NCBI RefSeq assembly: GCF_028275055.1
Contig: NZ_JAQCNJ010000055.1
Location: 1-41,507, forward strand
From: Haloplanus sp.
Lineage (GTDB): Archaea > Halobacteriota > Halobacteria > Halobacteriales > Haloferacaceae
Length of the DNA stretch: 41,507 nucleotides
Direction: 5' to 3'
Part shown: piece after piece, positions 1-8,515 of the stretch
Layout: every line of letters begins with the position of its first letter
Numbering within the stretch: the first letter of the stretch is position 1
Made by a program: the position numbers and the translations under genes
The notes under the pieces: generated by a model
The model's database searches: none
What the model saw: the letters and a program-made list of their open reading frames with translations, nothing else
Told to the model about the DNA's origin: nothing

Positions 1-206
1 ACCCGAACGGTGCCGTCGAGATGCCACCGGGCGAACTCGGCGTTGGCCTCCATCCGCAACGGGACGTCGACGGTCACGTCTTCGAACGCACACTCCAACT
101 CCTCCTCCCGATCGATGGCCGTGTCGAGAACATCGTCGACAACGTCGAGCCACGTCTGTCCGTTTGTCTCGTCTGCCGGGGCGCGTCCCGGCTGGTCATC
201 CAACAT
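1..206 (-). CDS. Conserved hypothetical protein, N-terminal part only
   Basis: This reading frame starts at an ATG at 206 on the minus strand and runs off the left edge of the window, so only the first 68 residues are visible. The peptide is acidic and soluble, beginning MLDDQPGRAP, with a helical stretch (WLDVVDDVLDTAIDREEEL) followed by a beta-like segment (FEDVTVDVPLRM). There is no signal peptide or membrane segment. I do not recognise a family with certainty. The codon and residue use are typical of haloarchaeal coding DNA, which argues that the frame is real. It is divergent from the membrane gene that starts at 310. Confidence 0.6.
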   Translation of the reverse strand, partial: MLDDQPGRAPADETNGQTWLDVVDDVLDTAIDREEELECAFEDVTVDVPLRMEANAEFARWHLDGTVR

Positions 207-309
207 GTGGCGACCTACGGTTCGGGGGTGATTTGTATCTTCGGCTTCCGAGGGGGCGCGGGAGTCGACGGGTCGGGGCCGAAGCGTTTTCACCGCCACC
301 GGATGAACG

Positions 310-974
310 ATGCGTATGCCGACAGTCGACCCCGGCGGTGGGATTTACGATCTGTTCGGGCGGCGGCGATTCAACGCCGCGCTCGGCTGGGGGTTCGTCG
401 GGGTGCTTTGTTTCGCCGCCGGTGGGGCGGTGGTCGGCGGACGCCCCCTCTGGGCGGGGTTTACGCTGGCGCTCGTCGCACTCGCCGCCGTTCCGGCGGT
501 CGCCCGCCGCCGTCTCGACGCGATGGTTCGTGGGAAGCGTTGGCGCTTGCCTCCGTCCCGGCGGTGGGGCGGCTCCTCGTCGTCGGACAGACCGTCGGCG
601 GCGTGACGCTCACCGGGCGCGTGACCACGTACGTCGCCGTCGCAGCCGCCGCACTCATTCTCGCGGTGGAACTCGACGTGTTCACGCCAGTCCGGATGAC
701 CCACACCTTCGCCGTGCTGTTCGTGGTCGTTACGACGGTGGCAACGGCGGGGTTGTGGGCCGAGGCACGCTGGCTTTCCGACACGCTCCTCGGGACGCAG
801 GTTCTGTTGGACGGCCGCCCCGAGCACGTCATCGAGGAGGCGCTCATGTGGGACTTCGTCGCCGCGACGGTGGCCGGCGTTGTCGCCGGTGTCTGCTTCG
901 AACACTACTTCCGGCGGTTCGCAAACGAGACGCCGCGGTATCCGATCGACACCACCGGGAACGGAGACGACTGA
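310..974 (+). pseudogene. Haloarchaeal membrane protein, apparent -1 frameshift
   Basis: Two reading frames together make one plausible membrane protein of about 221 residues. The first starts at ATG 310 (MRMPTVDPGGG) and gives one to two membrane helices up to about base 525. The second continues from about base 528 (SWEALALASVPAV) through several more helices to the TGA at 972-974. The span of 665 nt is one base short of a multiple of three, which fits a single-base loss near 517-534. There is no obvious slippery sequence, so it is either a real disruption or a sequencing error. A TATA-like element around 281-288 supports a leaderless start at 310. The C-terminal half resembles the next gene (LGTQ, then a conserved Asp 18 residues later), suggesting a paralogous pair. 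Confidence 0.6.
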
Positions 975-975
975 G

Positions 976-1650
976 GTGCGACTCCGTGACCGACTCAACG
1001 TGAGCGAGCGCCGACAACGACAGCTCTCTCGACTACTGCAGGTTCTACTCGTCGGACTCGTGTTTGTCGGGTTCGAACGTGGCAACGCAGGGGTCGTCGT
1101 TAACGCGACGGTCGGACTGGGAGTGACGTACCTGCCTGCGGTGCTCGAACGCGACTACCACATCCCGATGGACTCGGCGTTGACGCTGTGGATCACCACC
1201 GCCGTCTTTCTCCACGCGTTCGGAACCGCCGGGCTCCCCGGGGCGACGACCAATCTCTACCGGAGCGTCTGGTGGTGGGATCACCTGACACACACCCTCT
1301 CCTCGACCATCGTCGCGGCAGCGGGGTACGCCACCGCTCGCGCGTTCGAACTCCACTCCGACGGCGTCTCACTCCCCGACCGGTTCATGTTCGTGTTCAT
1401 CCTACTGTTTGTTCTCGCGTTCGGCGTTCTCTGGGAAGTTCTTGAGTTCGGTGTGACGGTTGTCGCGTCGGTTTTGGGAACGCAAGCCGTTCTCGTTCAG
1501 TACGGCCTCGGCGACACGATGCTCGACCTGTTGTTCGACACCCTCGGCGGTATCATCGTCGCTGTCTGGGGGACGGCACATCTGACTGATCTCGTCGGTG
1601 TTCTCGCCGACCGGTTCGGTCTCGGGACCGCGAGCGAGGATAGCCCCTGA
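976..1650 (+). CDS. Multi-pass membrane protein, DUF2238-like
   Basis: The protein has about 224 residues and roughly six hydrophobic segments. Motifs resemble the DUF2238 (YjdF-like) membrane family: WWWDHLTHTLSS in the middle, WEVLEFG, and GDTMLDLLFDTLGG near the C-terminus. The charged Asp, His and Glu within helices suggest a buried functional site, but the family function is unknown. I chose the GTG at 976 because it lies one base after the stop of the preceding gene and gives a short charged N-terminus before the first helix. An upstream in-frame ATG at 880 would overlap that gene extensively. Translation is probably coupled to the frameshifted gene in front. Confidence 0.7.
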   Translation: MRLRDRLNVSERRQRQLSRLLQVLLVGLVFVGFERGNAGVVVNATVGLGVTYLPAVLERDYHIPMDSALTLWITTAVFLHAFGTAGLPGATTNLYRSVWWWDHLTHTLSSTIVAAAGYATARAFELHSDGVSLPDRFMFVFILLFVLAFGVLWEVLEFGVTVVASVLGTQAVLVQYGLGDTMLDLLFDTLGGIIVAVWGTAHLTDLVGVLADRFGLGTASEDSP

Positions 1651-1676
1651 CGCCCGACCCGGGACGATCGGTCGGG

Positions 1677-2201
1677 TCAGTCGAGTTCAACCGCGACGTG
1701 AACGAGCGACACAACGGCACACGACAGAACGGCGACGGTTGCGTAGGCCACCCCGGAAACCTGCGCGAACGGGTCGACGTTGGCCGCCGCGAGCGCTATC
1801 GACACGATGATGACCGTGGTGGCGAGCAGATACCACCGCCACCACCGCCGTCGGCGGTCGCCGATTGCGTCGAGATACGGCAGACAGCGTCTGGCGCCGT
1901 TGGCCAGCGTGATCTCCCCCGCCCGCTGGTCGTAGGACACGATGTCGCGGTCGGCGAGTTTCGGCAGGTGCATCTGGTAGAGGACGGTCTGGACGCGTTT
2001 TCGTTGTTCGTACGTCACGTCCGCGGGGTCACAGTCGTTTTCCATCGCGGCGATGTGTTCGCTCAGGTCGCGCAGGTCGACCGGTTCCGACCGGTCACGG
2101 AGGTAGCCGATGACCTCGCGTCGGCGCTCGTTGCGGAGCGTTGAAAAGAGCGCGTCTCGTGGGGAATCGTCCGATTCGGTCGGAGGGGGGTTCGGTGGCA
2201 T
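1677..2201 (-). CDS. HTH regulator of DUF7344 type with two C-terminal membrane helices
   Basis: The protein has 174 residues. Residues about 15-105 form a winged-helix domain typical of the large haloarchaeal DUF7344 group: DALFSTLRNERRREVIGYL, then RDLSEHIAAMEND, then VQTVLYQMHLPKLADRDIV. Two hydrophobic helices follow (about 122-145 and 149-170), so the DNA-binding domain would be tethered to the inner face of the membrane. Such proteins are presumed transcription regulators, but their ligands and targets are not known to me. The gene converges with the DUF2238-like gene, with 26 bases between them, and is divergent from the E2 gene. I saw no strong box A upstream. Confidence 0.75.
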   Translation of the reverse strand: MPPNPPPTESDDSPRDALFSTLRNERRREVIGYLRDRSEPVDLRDLSEHIAAMENDCDPADVTYEQRKRVQTVLYQMHLPKLADRDIVSYDQRAGEITLANGARRCLPYLDAIGDRRRRWWRWYLLATTVIIVSIALAAANVDPFAQVSGVAYATVAVLSCAVVSLVHVAVELD

Positions 2202-2343
2202 CGGCTCAGCGGGTCCGCCGCTTACCGGGAACGTTCGGCCGGGCGACCGTCTGAGACACGCACGTCACTGATCGTCGGAACGACATAATTGTACTGTCGA
2301 CCGACCGATCAACCGACAACGATGGGGCACCGAACGGGCTAGA

Positions 2344-2354
2344 GTATTTTTTTC
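2344..2354 (+). promoter_or_regulatory. Box A promoter element of the E2 gene
   Basis: The AT-rich run GTATTTTTTT is centred about 25 bases before the ATG at 2374 and stands out in GC-rich surroundings. The spacing fits a leaderless or nearly leaderless archaeal transcript. Confidence 0.5.
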
Positions 2355-2373
2355 TGGCGGTGGAGTGTCACGT

Positions 2374-3525
2374 ATGGGGTACGTTGTCCGGATGCCAAAG
2401 CTCGGCTTGGAGATGGAGCAGGGAACGTTGCTCGAATGGGCGGTGGACATGGGTGAGTCGGTCGGCGAGGACGATTTGATCGCCGAAATCGAATCTGAAA
2501 AAAGCATCGGCGAGGTCGACGCCCGCGAGGACGGTGTTTTGCGGGAGGCGTACCTGTCGGTCGGCGACGCAGTCCCGCCGGGGACGCCGATCGGAATCGT
2601 CGCGCCGGCGGAGGCGGACATTTCGTCGCTCGAAGCCGACGCCGAGGCCGACCTCGCGGGCGACGCGGCGGCCGAGACGACCGAGAGTCCGGGGGCTACC
2701 GGGGGGGCCGACGACCCCGGCGACACCGACCCGGCACACACCGATGCGGACGACGGAACCACGACGGGAGTAAAGGCCTCACCACGGGCACGCCGCCGCG
2801 CCGAGGAACTCGGCGTCGACATCGCGACCGTTGAGGGCACAGGTCCACAGAACTCGGTTACCGAAGCCGACGTCGAGGCCGCCACGGAGGGCGACGAGAA
2901 CCGGGGTCTCAAGGATGGCGAGACGGCGACCCGACCCGGTCGCGCCGATCCGGAGACCGAGACGGTCGCAGGCGTGACGCGTGCGCCGCCGTCGACCGTC
3001 GACCGGTACGCGCGGGAGACGATGGTTCTCGACGCCGACGCGGCCGAATCGGTGTTCGACGCGGCGGCCGCGGCGCGCGAGACCGTCGACGAGGACGCGT
3101 CGGTGACAGACGTGATGGTGCTGGTGACGACGGACGCACTGGCGTCGTCCCCGCGGTGTAACGCCACGTTCGCCGACGCGACCCACCAACTCCGGTCGGA
3201 GGCCCACATCGACATCGTCGTCGGTAACGAGGGGGAGATGTCGGGGACGGTCCGCGTCGACGACGCGTCGGCGTTTGCGGCGGGATCGGCCGTCGGGCGA
3301 GTGATCAATCCGCCAGCGGTCGTCGCTCTGGAGTTCGATCCGGTCGGACAACGGGCGACGCCAGAACACGACGGCGTCGGGTTCGAACCGCTGGTGACTC
3401 TCGGGGTGACCTACGACACCCGGGCACTCGACGCCGACGACGCTCGGGCGTTTCTCGATGCCGTCGCCGCGGCCGCCGGCCGTGCTCCCGCGCTCGTCAC
3501 GGAGTCGTTCCTGTCGGGGGCGTAA
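2374..3525 (+). CDS. 2-oxoacid dehydrogenase E2-like protein with degenerate acyltransferase motif
   Basis: The order is E2-like: an N-terminal lipoyl domain (residues 1-78, lipoyl lysine K43 in ESEKS), an acidic Ala/Thr/Asp linker, a peripheral-subunit-binding domain (about 133-170, SPRARRRAEELGVDI) and a shortened catalytic domain (about 205-383). In active E2 proteins the C-terminal DHRxxDG motif supplies the catalytic histidine. Here the equivalent is DTRALDA, with Thr at 349 and Ala at 354, so transacylase activity is doubtful. It could act as a lipoyl carrier, an assembly scaffold or a regulator. The start ATG 2374 is favoured over GTG 2365 because of the box A spacing. The gene converges with the AcoX-E1 operon, stopping two bases from it, which supports a shared complex. 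No E3 gene is present in the window. Confidence 0.8.
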   Translation: MGYVVRMPKLGLEMEQGTLLEWAVDMGESVGEDDLIAEIESEKSIGEVDAREDGVLREAYLSVGDAVPPGTPIGIVAPAEADISSLEADAEADLAGDAAAETTESPGATGGADDPGDTDPAHTDADDGTTTGVKASPRARRRAEELGVDIATVEGTGPQNSVTEADVEAATEGDENRGLKDGETATRPGRADPETETVAGVTRAPPSTVDRYARETMVLDADAAESVFDAAAAARETVDEDASVTDVMVLVTTDALASSPRCNATFADATHQLRSEAHIDIVVGNEGEMSGTVRVDDASAFAAGSAVGRVINPPAVVALEFDPVGQRATPEHDGVGFEPLVTLGVTYDTRALDADDARAFLDAVAAAAGRAPALVTESFLSGA

Positions 3526-3527
3526 CG

Positions 3528-4526
3528 TCAGTCGCGGACGAGGACCCCGGCACGGGCGGCACGATCAAGTGCGTCTCGGACGTCGATCAGTTGCGGCCCG
3601 TTCTCGCGTGGCGTGATGTCGACGGTGGCGTCGACCAGTTCCTGTTCTCGCTCCCCGTCGGCGCCGACCACGCCGTCAGCCACATCGAATCGGGCTGTCT
3701 CGCCGGCGGCCAAGCGGTCGTGTGACTCGATGCCGACGGTTGCGGTCACACCTGGCGCGACGGCCGTCCGCACCGTCCGGGACGCCGTCGCCGGATCACG
3801 GAGACGAAGCGCGGCCCCGCCGGCAGCCTCGGGACCGAAGGGGTCGAGACAGCCGGTAGCACCGCTGAGACCGATCTCTGTGGGGTGAGCGCGGCTCACT
3901 ACACCACCCACCAGATCGGCGGGGTCGATGAGTGCGCGCGTGCCGACGAACGACCGGGCGGACACCTCGACCGACGCGAGGCCGGTCACCGTCGCCTCGC
4001 CGGTCGGCGTCTCGGCGCGGGCCTCGACGGTCCCGTGGCGCGTCGTCACCGCGTCGGTGTCGACGCGGCCGGCGGCGACGACGGCGGCGGCCGCCCCGGC
4101 GACCGTGCCGTCGACCGGCGTCGGGACGACGTTGTTGGTGCCGGTCGAAACGGCAAGCACCGGCATCGGCCCGCTCTCGACGGCGGCGTCGCGGGTGGTG
4201 CCGTCGCCGCCGAGAACGACGACGACGTCCGCGGACTCCCGGAAGTGAGCGACCGCCCGACGGGTGTCCTCAGCCGACCCCTCGACCGGCAGATCGAGAA
4301 TCTCGACGGTGACGGTGTCGGGCGCGTTCTCGGCGGCGGCCGCCGCGATGCCGGCGCGGTCGGGCATGATCGACACCATCGGCGGCTCGCTGAGAACCGT
4401 CACCCCGTCGAGAACGCAGGCAGCGACCCGTTCTTTCGCGCGGTTATCGACAACGCTCGCGCCGCCGGTCAGCCGCCGGATATCTCGGCCGGCCCCGGGG
4501 TTGACGACGAGTCCGACGCGGGCCAC
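3528..4526 (-). CDS. AcoX-like ATP-NAD kinase family protein
   Basis: The protein has 332 residues and the NAD-kinase/diacylglycerol-kinase fold. The diagnostic nucleotide-binding GGDGTTRD motif (about 104-111) is followed by STGTNNVVP, matching the GGDGT and NN motifs of ATP-NAD kinases. In acetoin dehydrogenase operons a protein of this type is called AcoX; its substrate is not firmly established. The start is the GTG at 4524-4526, which overlaps the TAG stop of the E1beta gene by one base, showing translational coupling. The context implies a role in supplying or controlling cofactor for the dehydrogenase, but this is inference. Confidence 0.8.
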   Translation of the reverse strand: MARVGLVVNPGAGRDIRRLTGGASVVDNRAKERVAACVLDGVTVLSEPPMVSIMPDRAGIAAAAAENAPDTVTVEILDLPVEGSAEDTRRAVAHFRESADVVVVLGGDGTTRDAAVESGPMPVLAVSTGTNNVVPTPVDGTVAGAAAAVVAAGRVDTDAVTTRHGTVEARAETPTGEATVTGLASVEVSARSFVGTRALIDPADLVGGVVSRAHPTEIGLSGATGCLDPFGPEAAGGAALRLRDPATASRTVRTAVAPGVTATVGIESHDRLAAGETARFDVADGVVGADGEREQELVDATVDITPRENGPQLIDVRDALDRAARAGVLVRD

Positions 4527-5521
4527 TATGTGATCCGACCGATCGCCTCCCGGACGTCGTCGCCGTCAGGGAGCACCTCGTCTTCGAGTGTCGGGCTGAA
4601 CGGGATGTGCGTGTCGGGCGTCCCGACCCGCTGGATCGGGGCATCGAGGCTGAAGAAGGCGTTCTCCATCGCGCGGGTGGCCACCTCCGCGTGGATACCG
4701 TAGGAGAGGGGACTCTCGTCGGCGACGACGAGGCGGCCCGTCTTCTCGACGCTCTCGACGATGGTGTCGGTGTCAAGTGGGTAGAGCGACCGCGCGTCGA
4801 TCACCTCGACGCTCGTCCCGCCGGCGAGGTCCTCGGCGACATCGAGCGAGTCGCCGACGAGTCGCTGGGTGGCGAGAACGGTCACGTCCGACCCCTCCCG
4901 TTCGACCGCCGCCTCGCCGATTGGGACGGTGAACTCGGGATCGGTCGGCACCTCGCCCTGCCGTTCGTAGATCATCTTGTTCTCAAAGACAAAGACGGGA
5001 TCGTCCGAGCGGATGGCGGCCTTTGTCAGCCCCTTCGCGCTCTCTGCGGTGCCGGGCGAGACGGCTTTCAGTCCGGGGAAGTGTGCGATCCAAGCGTGGA
5101 CGGTGCCGGAGTGTTGGCTGGCCGCACCCATGCCGCCGCCCTCGGTGGTCCGGATGGTGACGGGCATCTCCGTTTTCCCGCCGAACATGTAGCGCATCTT
5201 CGCCATCTGGTTCATCGTCTGTTCCATCGAGACGCCCATGAAATCGGAGAACATGATCTCCACGACCGGGCGGGTGCCGGTGGCGGCCGCGCCGGTCGCC
5301 GCGCCGACGAAGCCGGCCTCGCTGATCGGTGTGTCACGGACGCGTTCCTCACCGAACTCGTCGATCAGGTCGCCCGTTACCGCGAGAACACCGCCCATAT
5401 CACCGATGTCCTCGCCCATCATGTACACGTCGTCGTCGCGGTCCAGTTCCTCGCGGAGCGCCTGTCGGATCGCCTCGCGGACGGTCATCGTCTCCGTCTG
5501 TTCGATACCCGCTTGCGCCAT
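4526..5521 (-). CDS. 2-oxoacid dehydrogenase E1 component, beta subunit
   Basis: The protein has 331 residues, the normal length for the beta chain of a heterotetrameric thiamine-diphosphate E1. Recognisable segments include MTVREAIRQALREEL, the GEDIGDMGGV motif, RVRDTPISEAGFVGAATGAA, and GGGMGAASQHSGTVHAW. The C-terminal transketolase domain (about 200-325) ends with the family-typical IPFSPTLEDEVLP. With E1alpha it decarboxylates a 2-oxoacid (or cleaves acetoin in Aco-type complexes) and passes the acyl group to the E2 lipoyl arm. Its ATG overlaps the stop of E1alpha by one base (TGATG). The substrate cannot be set from sequence; the AcoX neighbour favours acetoin or a branched-chain acid. 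Confidence 0.9.
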   Translation of the reverse strand: MAQAGIEQTETMTVREAIRQALREELDRDDDVYMMGEDIGDMGGVLAVTGDLIDEFGEERVRDTPISEAGFVGAATGAAATGTRPVVEIMFSDFMGVSMEQTMNQMAKMRYMFGGKTEMPVTIRTTEGGGMGAASQHSGTVHAWIAHFPGLKAVSPGTAESAKGLTKAAIRSDDPVFVFENKMIYERQGEVPTDPEFTVPIGEAAVEREGSDVTVLATQRLVGDSLDVAEDLAGGTSVEVIDARSLYPLDTDTIVESVEKTGRLVVADESPLSYGIHAEVATRAMENAFFSLDAPIQRVGTPDTHIPFSPTLEDEVLPDGDDVREAIGRIT

Positions 5522-6558
5522 CAGTGATCACCCCCGTCGGTCCGGGCCGTGGCCTGTTGTGCGAATCGTTCGATTTCCGGCACCGAGTCCCCGAACATGT
5601 CCTCGTAGGCCTCGCTGGGATGTGGGTCGTCGGCCTCCTTGGCGTAGGCCAACGCGTTCTCGATGGTCGCTTGGGCCTCGGCCTGCATCTCCTCGAACAC
5701 CGCCTCCGTGAGCTCACCCCGGTCGATCAGGCGTTCTTTGAACGACGCGATGGGGTCTTGCTCCCGCCAGCGCTCGACCTCGTCCTCGTCGCGATACACC
5801 TGTTCGTCACCCTCGTAGTGCCCGCGGTAACGGTAGGTTTCGGCCTCGATCATCGTCGGGCCGTCGCCGGCGCGGGCGCGCTTTCGCGCTTCCTCGACCG
5901 CCTCCGCGACGGCCGTCACGTCCATACCGTCCACCGTAACGCCCGGGATGCCGTGAGCCGCAGCGGTGTCGCTGAGGTTGTCGACGTTGTGTTGTTGCTC
6001 GACCGGCGTCCCCTCGCCGTATCGGTTGTTTTCGATGACGAAGATGGCCGGCAGATTCCACGTCGATGCGAGGTTGACCGCCTCGTGTACCTGCCCCTGT
6101 GCAACCGCGCCGTCGCCGAGAAAGCCGACAGCCACCTGGTCGCGGCCCTGATAGTCGATGCTGAGAGCCGCTCCCGTCGCCATCGGCGGTCCTGCGCCGA
6201 CGATACCGTTGGCGCCGAGCATCCCGGCGTCGACGTCGGCGATATGCATCGACCCGCCCTTGCCGTTGCAGTAGCCGTCCGCCTTGCCGTACAGTTCGGC
6301 CATCATATACTTTGGGTTCAGTCCCTTGGCGATGCAGTGGCCGTGGCCGCGGTGGGTGCTGGCGATGTAGTCGTCGTCGTTCAACGCGGCACAGGTGCCG
6401 ACGCCTACCGCTTCCTCGCCGACGTAGAGGTGGACGAACCCCGGTATCTCGCCGTCGGCGAACCGCTCGCCAGCCGTCTCGTCGAACGAGCGGATCGTTA
6501 GCATTCGACGCAAGGCCTCGACTCGTCCCTCCGCCGAATCGAGTGTATAGTCTGACAT
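5521..6558 (-). CDS. 2-oxoacid dehydrogenase E1 component, alpha subunit
   Basis: The protein has 345 residues. The thiamine-diphosphate motif is present as GDGAVAQGQVHEA followed by IENN about 25 residues later. Also typical are STHRGHGHCIAKG, GKGGSMH and the loop YRYRGHYEGD. It is the first gene of the E1alpha-E1beta-AcoX operon. I chose ATG 6558 (MSDYTLDSAEG) over GTG 6585 because a box A at 6591-6599 would place transcription start between them. Upstream residues would also add an unnatural second MSD. The protein acts in the cytoplasm as part of the multienzyme complex. Confidence 0.9.
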   Translation of the reverse strand: MSDYTLDSAEGRVEALRRMLTIRSFDETAGERFADGEIPGFVHLYVGEEAVGVGTCAALNDDDYIASTHRGHGHCIAKGLNPKYMMAELYGKADGYCNGKGGSMHIADVDAGMLGANGIVGAGPPMATGAALSIDYQGRDQVAVGFLGDGAVAQGQVHEAVNLASTWNLPAIFVIENNRYGEGTPVEQQHNVDNLSDTAAAHGIPGVTVDGMDVTAVAEAVEEARKRARAGDGPTMIEAETYRYRGHYEGDEQVYRDEDEVERWREQDPIASFKERLIDRGELTEAVFEEMQAEAQATIENALAYAKEADDPHPSEAYEDMFGDSVPEIERFAQQATARTDGGDH

Positions 6559-6590
6559 GCTGTACCCCGTGTGCTGGTCTGACACGCTGT

Positions 6591-6599
6591 TAAAAATAA
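6591..6599 (-). promoter_or_regulatory. Box A promoter element of the E1 operon
   Basis: On the minus strand the motif reads TTATTTTTA, centred about 37 bases before the chosen ATG at 6558. It is the only AT-rich element upstream and decides against the longer GTG start at 6585, which would lie too close to it. Confidence 0.5.
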
Positions 6600-6626
6600 C
6601 GATCGTCCAGGAAGGATTCGGGGGTG

Positions 6627-7559
6627 TCAGTCGCCGCGGATCGCATCGGCGAGACGGAACATCGCGGCCCGGGCGCGGTCAAGATCGGGGTTCTCGAGCA
6701 TCGTCAGAAAGCCGTGGATCTGGTTATCGTAGTGGACGTGATCCGTCGGGACGCCCGCGGCGTCCAACCGCTCAACGTAAGCCCGGCCCTCATCGCGTAG
6801 CGGGTCGAATCCGCAGGTAAGCACCGTTGTCGGTGGAAAAACGGCGGGTGACTCGGCGCGCAGTGGCGAGGCGTAGGGATGTCTCCCATCCGCGTCGTCG
6901 CGGAGGTAGCCGTCCCAGAACCGTTCCATGTCCGCCCGCGTCAGAAGGTAGCCCTGCGCGTTCTCGGTGTAGGAGTCGGTGTCGAAGGCGTGATTCGTGG
7001 CGGGGTACGCGAGCACCTGCCGGTCGATCGACGGCCCATCGCGGTGGGCGGCAAGCAGTGACACGCCGGCCGCGAGGGTGCCGCCGGCGCTGTCACCGGC
7101 GAGGACCAGACGGTCGTCCCCGTCCTCGGTGTCGACCGGCCCCTCGTCGGCGAGCCACCGCACCGCCGCATAACAGTCCGCAAGCGGAGCCGGAAACCGG
7201 TGTTCCGGAGCGAGCCGGTAGTCGACGGCGACGACCGTCGCCCCCGTCGTCCGGGCGAGAGCACGACAAAGCGCATCGTGGGTATCTAGCCCGCCGAGCA
7301 TCCAGCCGCCGCCGTGGAAGAAGGCGACGTCCGGGCCGTCGGCCTCGCCGGAGTCGTACGTTCGGATCGGAACAGGGCCGGCCGGGCCCGGGACCGTCCG
7401 GTCGGTCACCTCGGCAACCGAATCCGGGTCGTCGACGGCACACAACCGCCGGTACGTCGCCCGGGCCTCGGACACCGACAGCGTGTGGAGTGGTGGAACG
7501 CCCGCCTCCGAGAGGTCGTGGAGGTATGACTCCACCTGTGGATCGAGTTCCGTTGCCAT
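6627..7559 (-). CDS. Alpha/beta hydrolase, hormone-sensitive-lipase-type carboxylesterase
   Basis: The protein has 310 residues and the hallmarks of the HSL (family IV) esterases. The oxyanion motif FHGGGWMLGG lies near residue 80, the nucleophile motif GDSAGG places the catalytic serine at about 157, the acid is in CGFDPLRDEG, and the histidine is in NQIHGF near residue 280. DYRLAPEHRFPAPL is also characteristic. It probably hydrolyses short-chain acyl esters in the cytoplasm; there is no signal peptide. It has its own promoter (GGTTTTAAT at 7586-7594, about 30 bases upstream), so it need not be co-transcribed with the SDR gene behind it. Confidence 0.87.
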   Translation of the reverse strand: MATELDPQVESYLHDLSEAGVPPLHTLSVSEARATYRRLCAVDDPDSVAEVTDRTVPGPAGPVPIRTYDSGEADGPDVAFFHGGGWMLGGLDTHDALCRALARTTGATVVAVDYRLAPEHRFPAPLADCYAAVRWLADEGPVDTEDGDDRLVLAGDSAGGTLAAGVSLLAAHRDGPSIDRQVLAYPATNHAFDTDSYTENAQGYLLTRADMERFWDGYLRDDADGRHPYASPLRAESPAVFPPTTVLTCGFDPLRDEGRAYVERLDAAGVPTDHVHYDNQIHGFLTMLENPDLDRARAAMFRLADAIRGD

Positions 7560-7585
7560 GACGCGTTTTTTGTTCGGAGACGATC

Positions 7586-7594
7586 ATTAAAACC
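7586..7594 (-). promoter_or_regulatory. Box A promoter of the esterase gene
   Basis: GGTTTTAAT on the minus strand, about 30 bases from the ATG at 7559, fits a leaderless haloarchaeal promoter. Confidence 0.45.
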
Positions 7595-7673
7595 GTTCGG
7601 CAGGGCAACGGCGGCACTGTCGGGCGGCGTGTCCATGAGGGGGCCGTGACCGTCGCCACGGACACCGTCGCGG

Positions 7674-8381
7674 TCAGATGAACTCCGCGTTCCCCGGCCC
7701 GTTGGTGATGTGGATCTCGAACGGTTGGGTGCTGGTATCGTCCCGTTCGACCAGTTGCCAGTAGGTCTCGGCCAACTCCACCGGATCGAGAAGCGTCTCG
7801 TCGTCGCGGTCGGGCGCGTCCGGCGTATCGATCTGTCCGTCGAGAACGACGTGTGCCACGTGGACCCCTTCGGGACCGTACTCCTGTGCCATGTCCATGG
7901 CCATCCCGCGGGCGGCGAACTTCGCGGCCGTGAACCCGATCGCACCGCCGAGGCTCCGCACCGCGGAGGTCGCGCCGGTGAAAATGACCGTTCCGCCGCC
8001 CGTGTCGAGCATGTCGCCGACCGCTTCCTGCGAGCAGACGAACGCGCCGCGGCCGCCGACCGCCCACGCCTCCTCGAACGCTTCGACGCTCGTGTCCATG
8101 AGCCCGGTCCACGAGGCGGCGCTCGCGTGGTTGACGAGTACGTCGACCGAGCCGAACGCCTCGCGGACCGCGTCGAAGCCGTCGCGAACCGCCTCGACGT
8201 CGGCGATGTCGGTCGGGACGGCGAGTCCCTTACCGGGGTCGGGAAGGTCGGCGGCGAGGGGTTCGATGTACGTGTCCGACCGGGCGAACAACGCGACCCG
8301 ACAACCCTCGGCCGCGAACCGCCGTGCCAACGATTCACCGAGTCCGGGGCCGACGCCTGCGATGACCGCCGTGCGAGCCAT
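7674..8381 (-). CDS. SDR-family protein lacking the canonical Ser-Tyr active site
   Basis: The protein has 235 residues and a Rossmann fold. The cofactor loop is GVGPGLGES near residue 8, and [11 protein letters not shown] corresponds to the NNAG region. The usual YxxxK motif reads FTAAK (F150, K154), and the catalytic serine position about 13 residues earlier is Ala (in FTGATSA). Both proton-relay residues of classical SDR enzymes are therefore missing, although the lysine remains. It may bind NAD(P) without classical alcohol dehydrogenase chemistry, or use another mechanism. The start ATG 8381 follows a TTTACA-like element by about 27 bases. The gene is divergent from dodecin. Confidence 0.8.
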   Translation of the reverse strand: MARTAVIAGVGPGLGESLARRFAAEGCRVALFARSDTYIEPLAADLPDPGKGLAVPTDIADVEAVRDGFDAVREAFGSVDVLVNHASAASWTGLMDTSVEAFEEAWAVGGRGAFVCSQEAVGDMLDTGGGTVIFTGATSAVRSLGGAIGFTAAKFAARGMAMDMAQEYGPEGVHVAHVVLDGQIDTPDAPDRDDETLLDPVELAETYWQLVERDDTSTQPFEIHITNGPGNAEFI

Positions 8382-8515
8382 GCCCGGTCTACGCCTCGTT
8401 CGGTGTAAACGATGGCGGCGGAGGCGGGGGGCTGTTCGGAGGTTGGAGGGGCCATGGGAGCTGGGGTCACCTCGAACGTCCGCTGCACGGAACGGTGTCC
8501 CGTTGGGTCGGCGGA

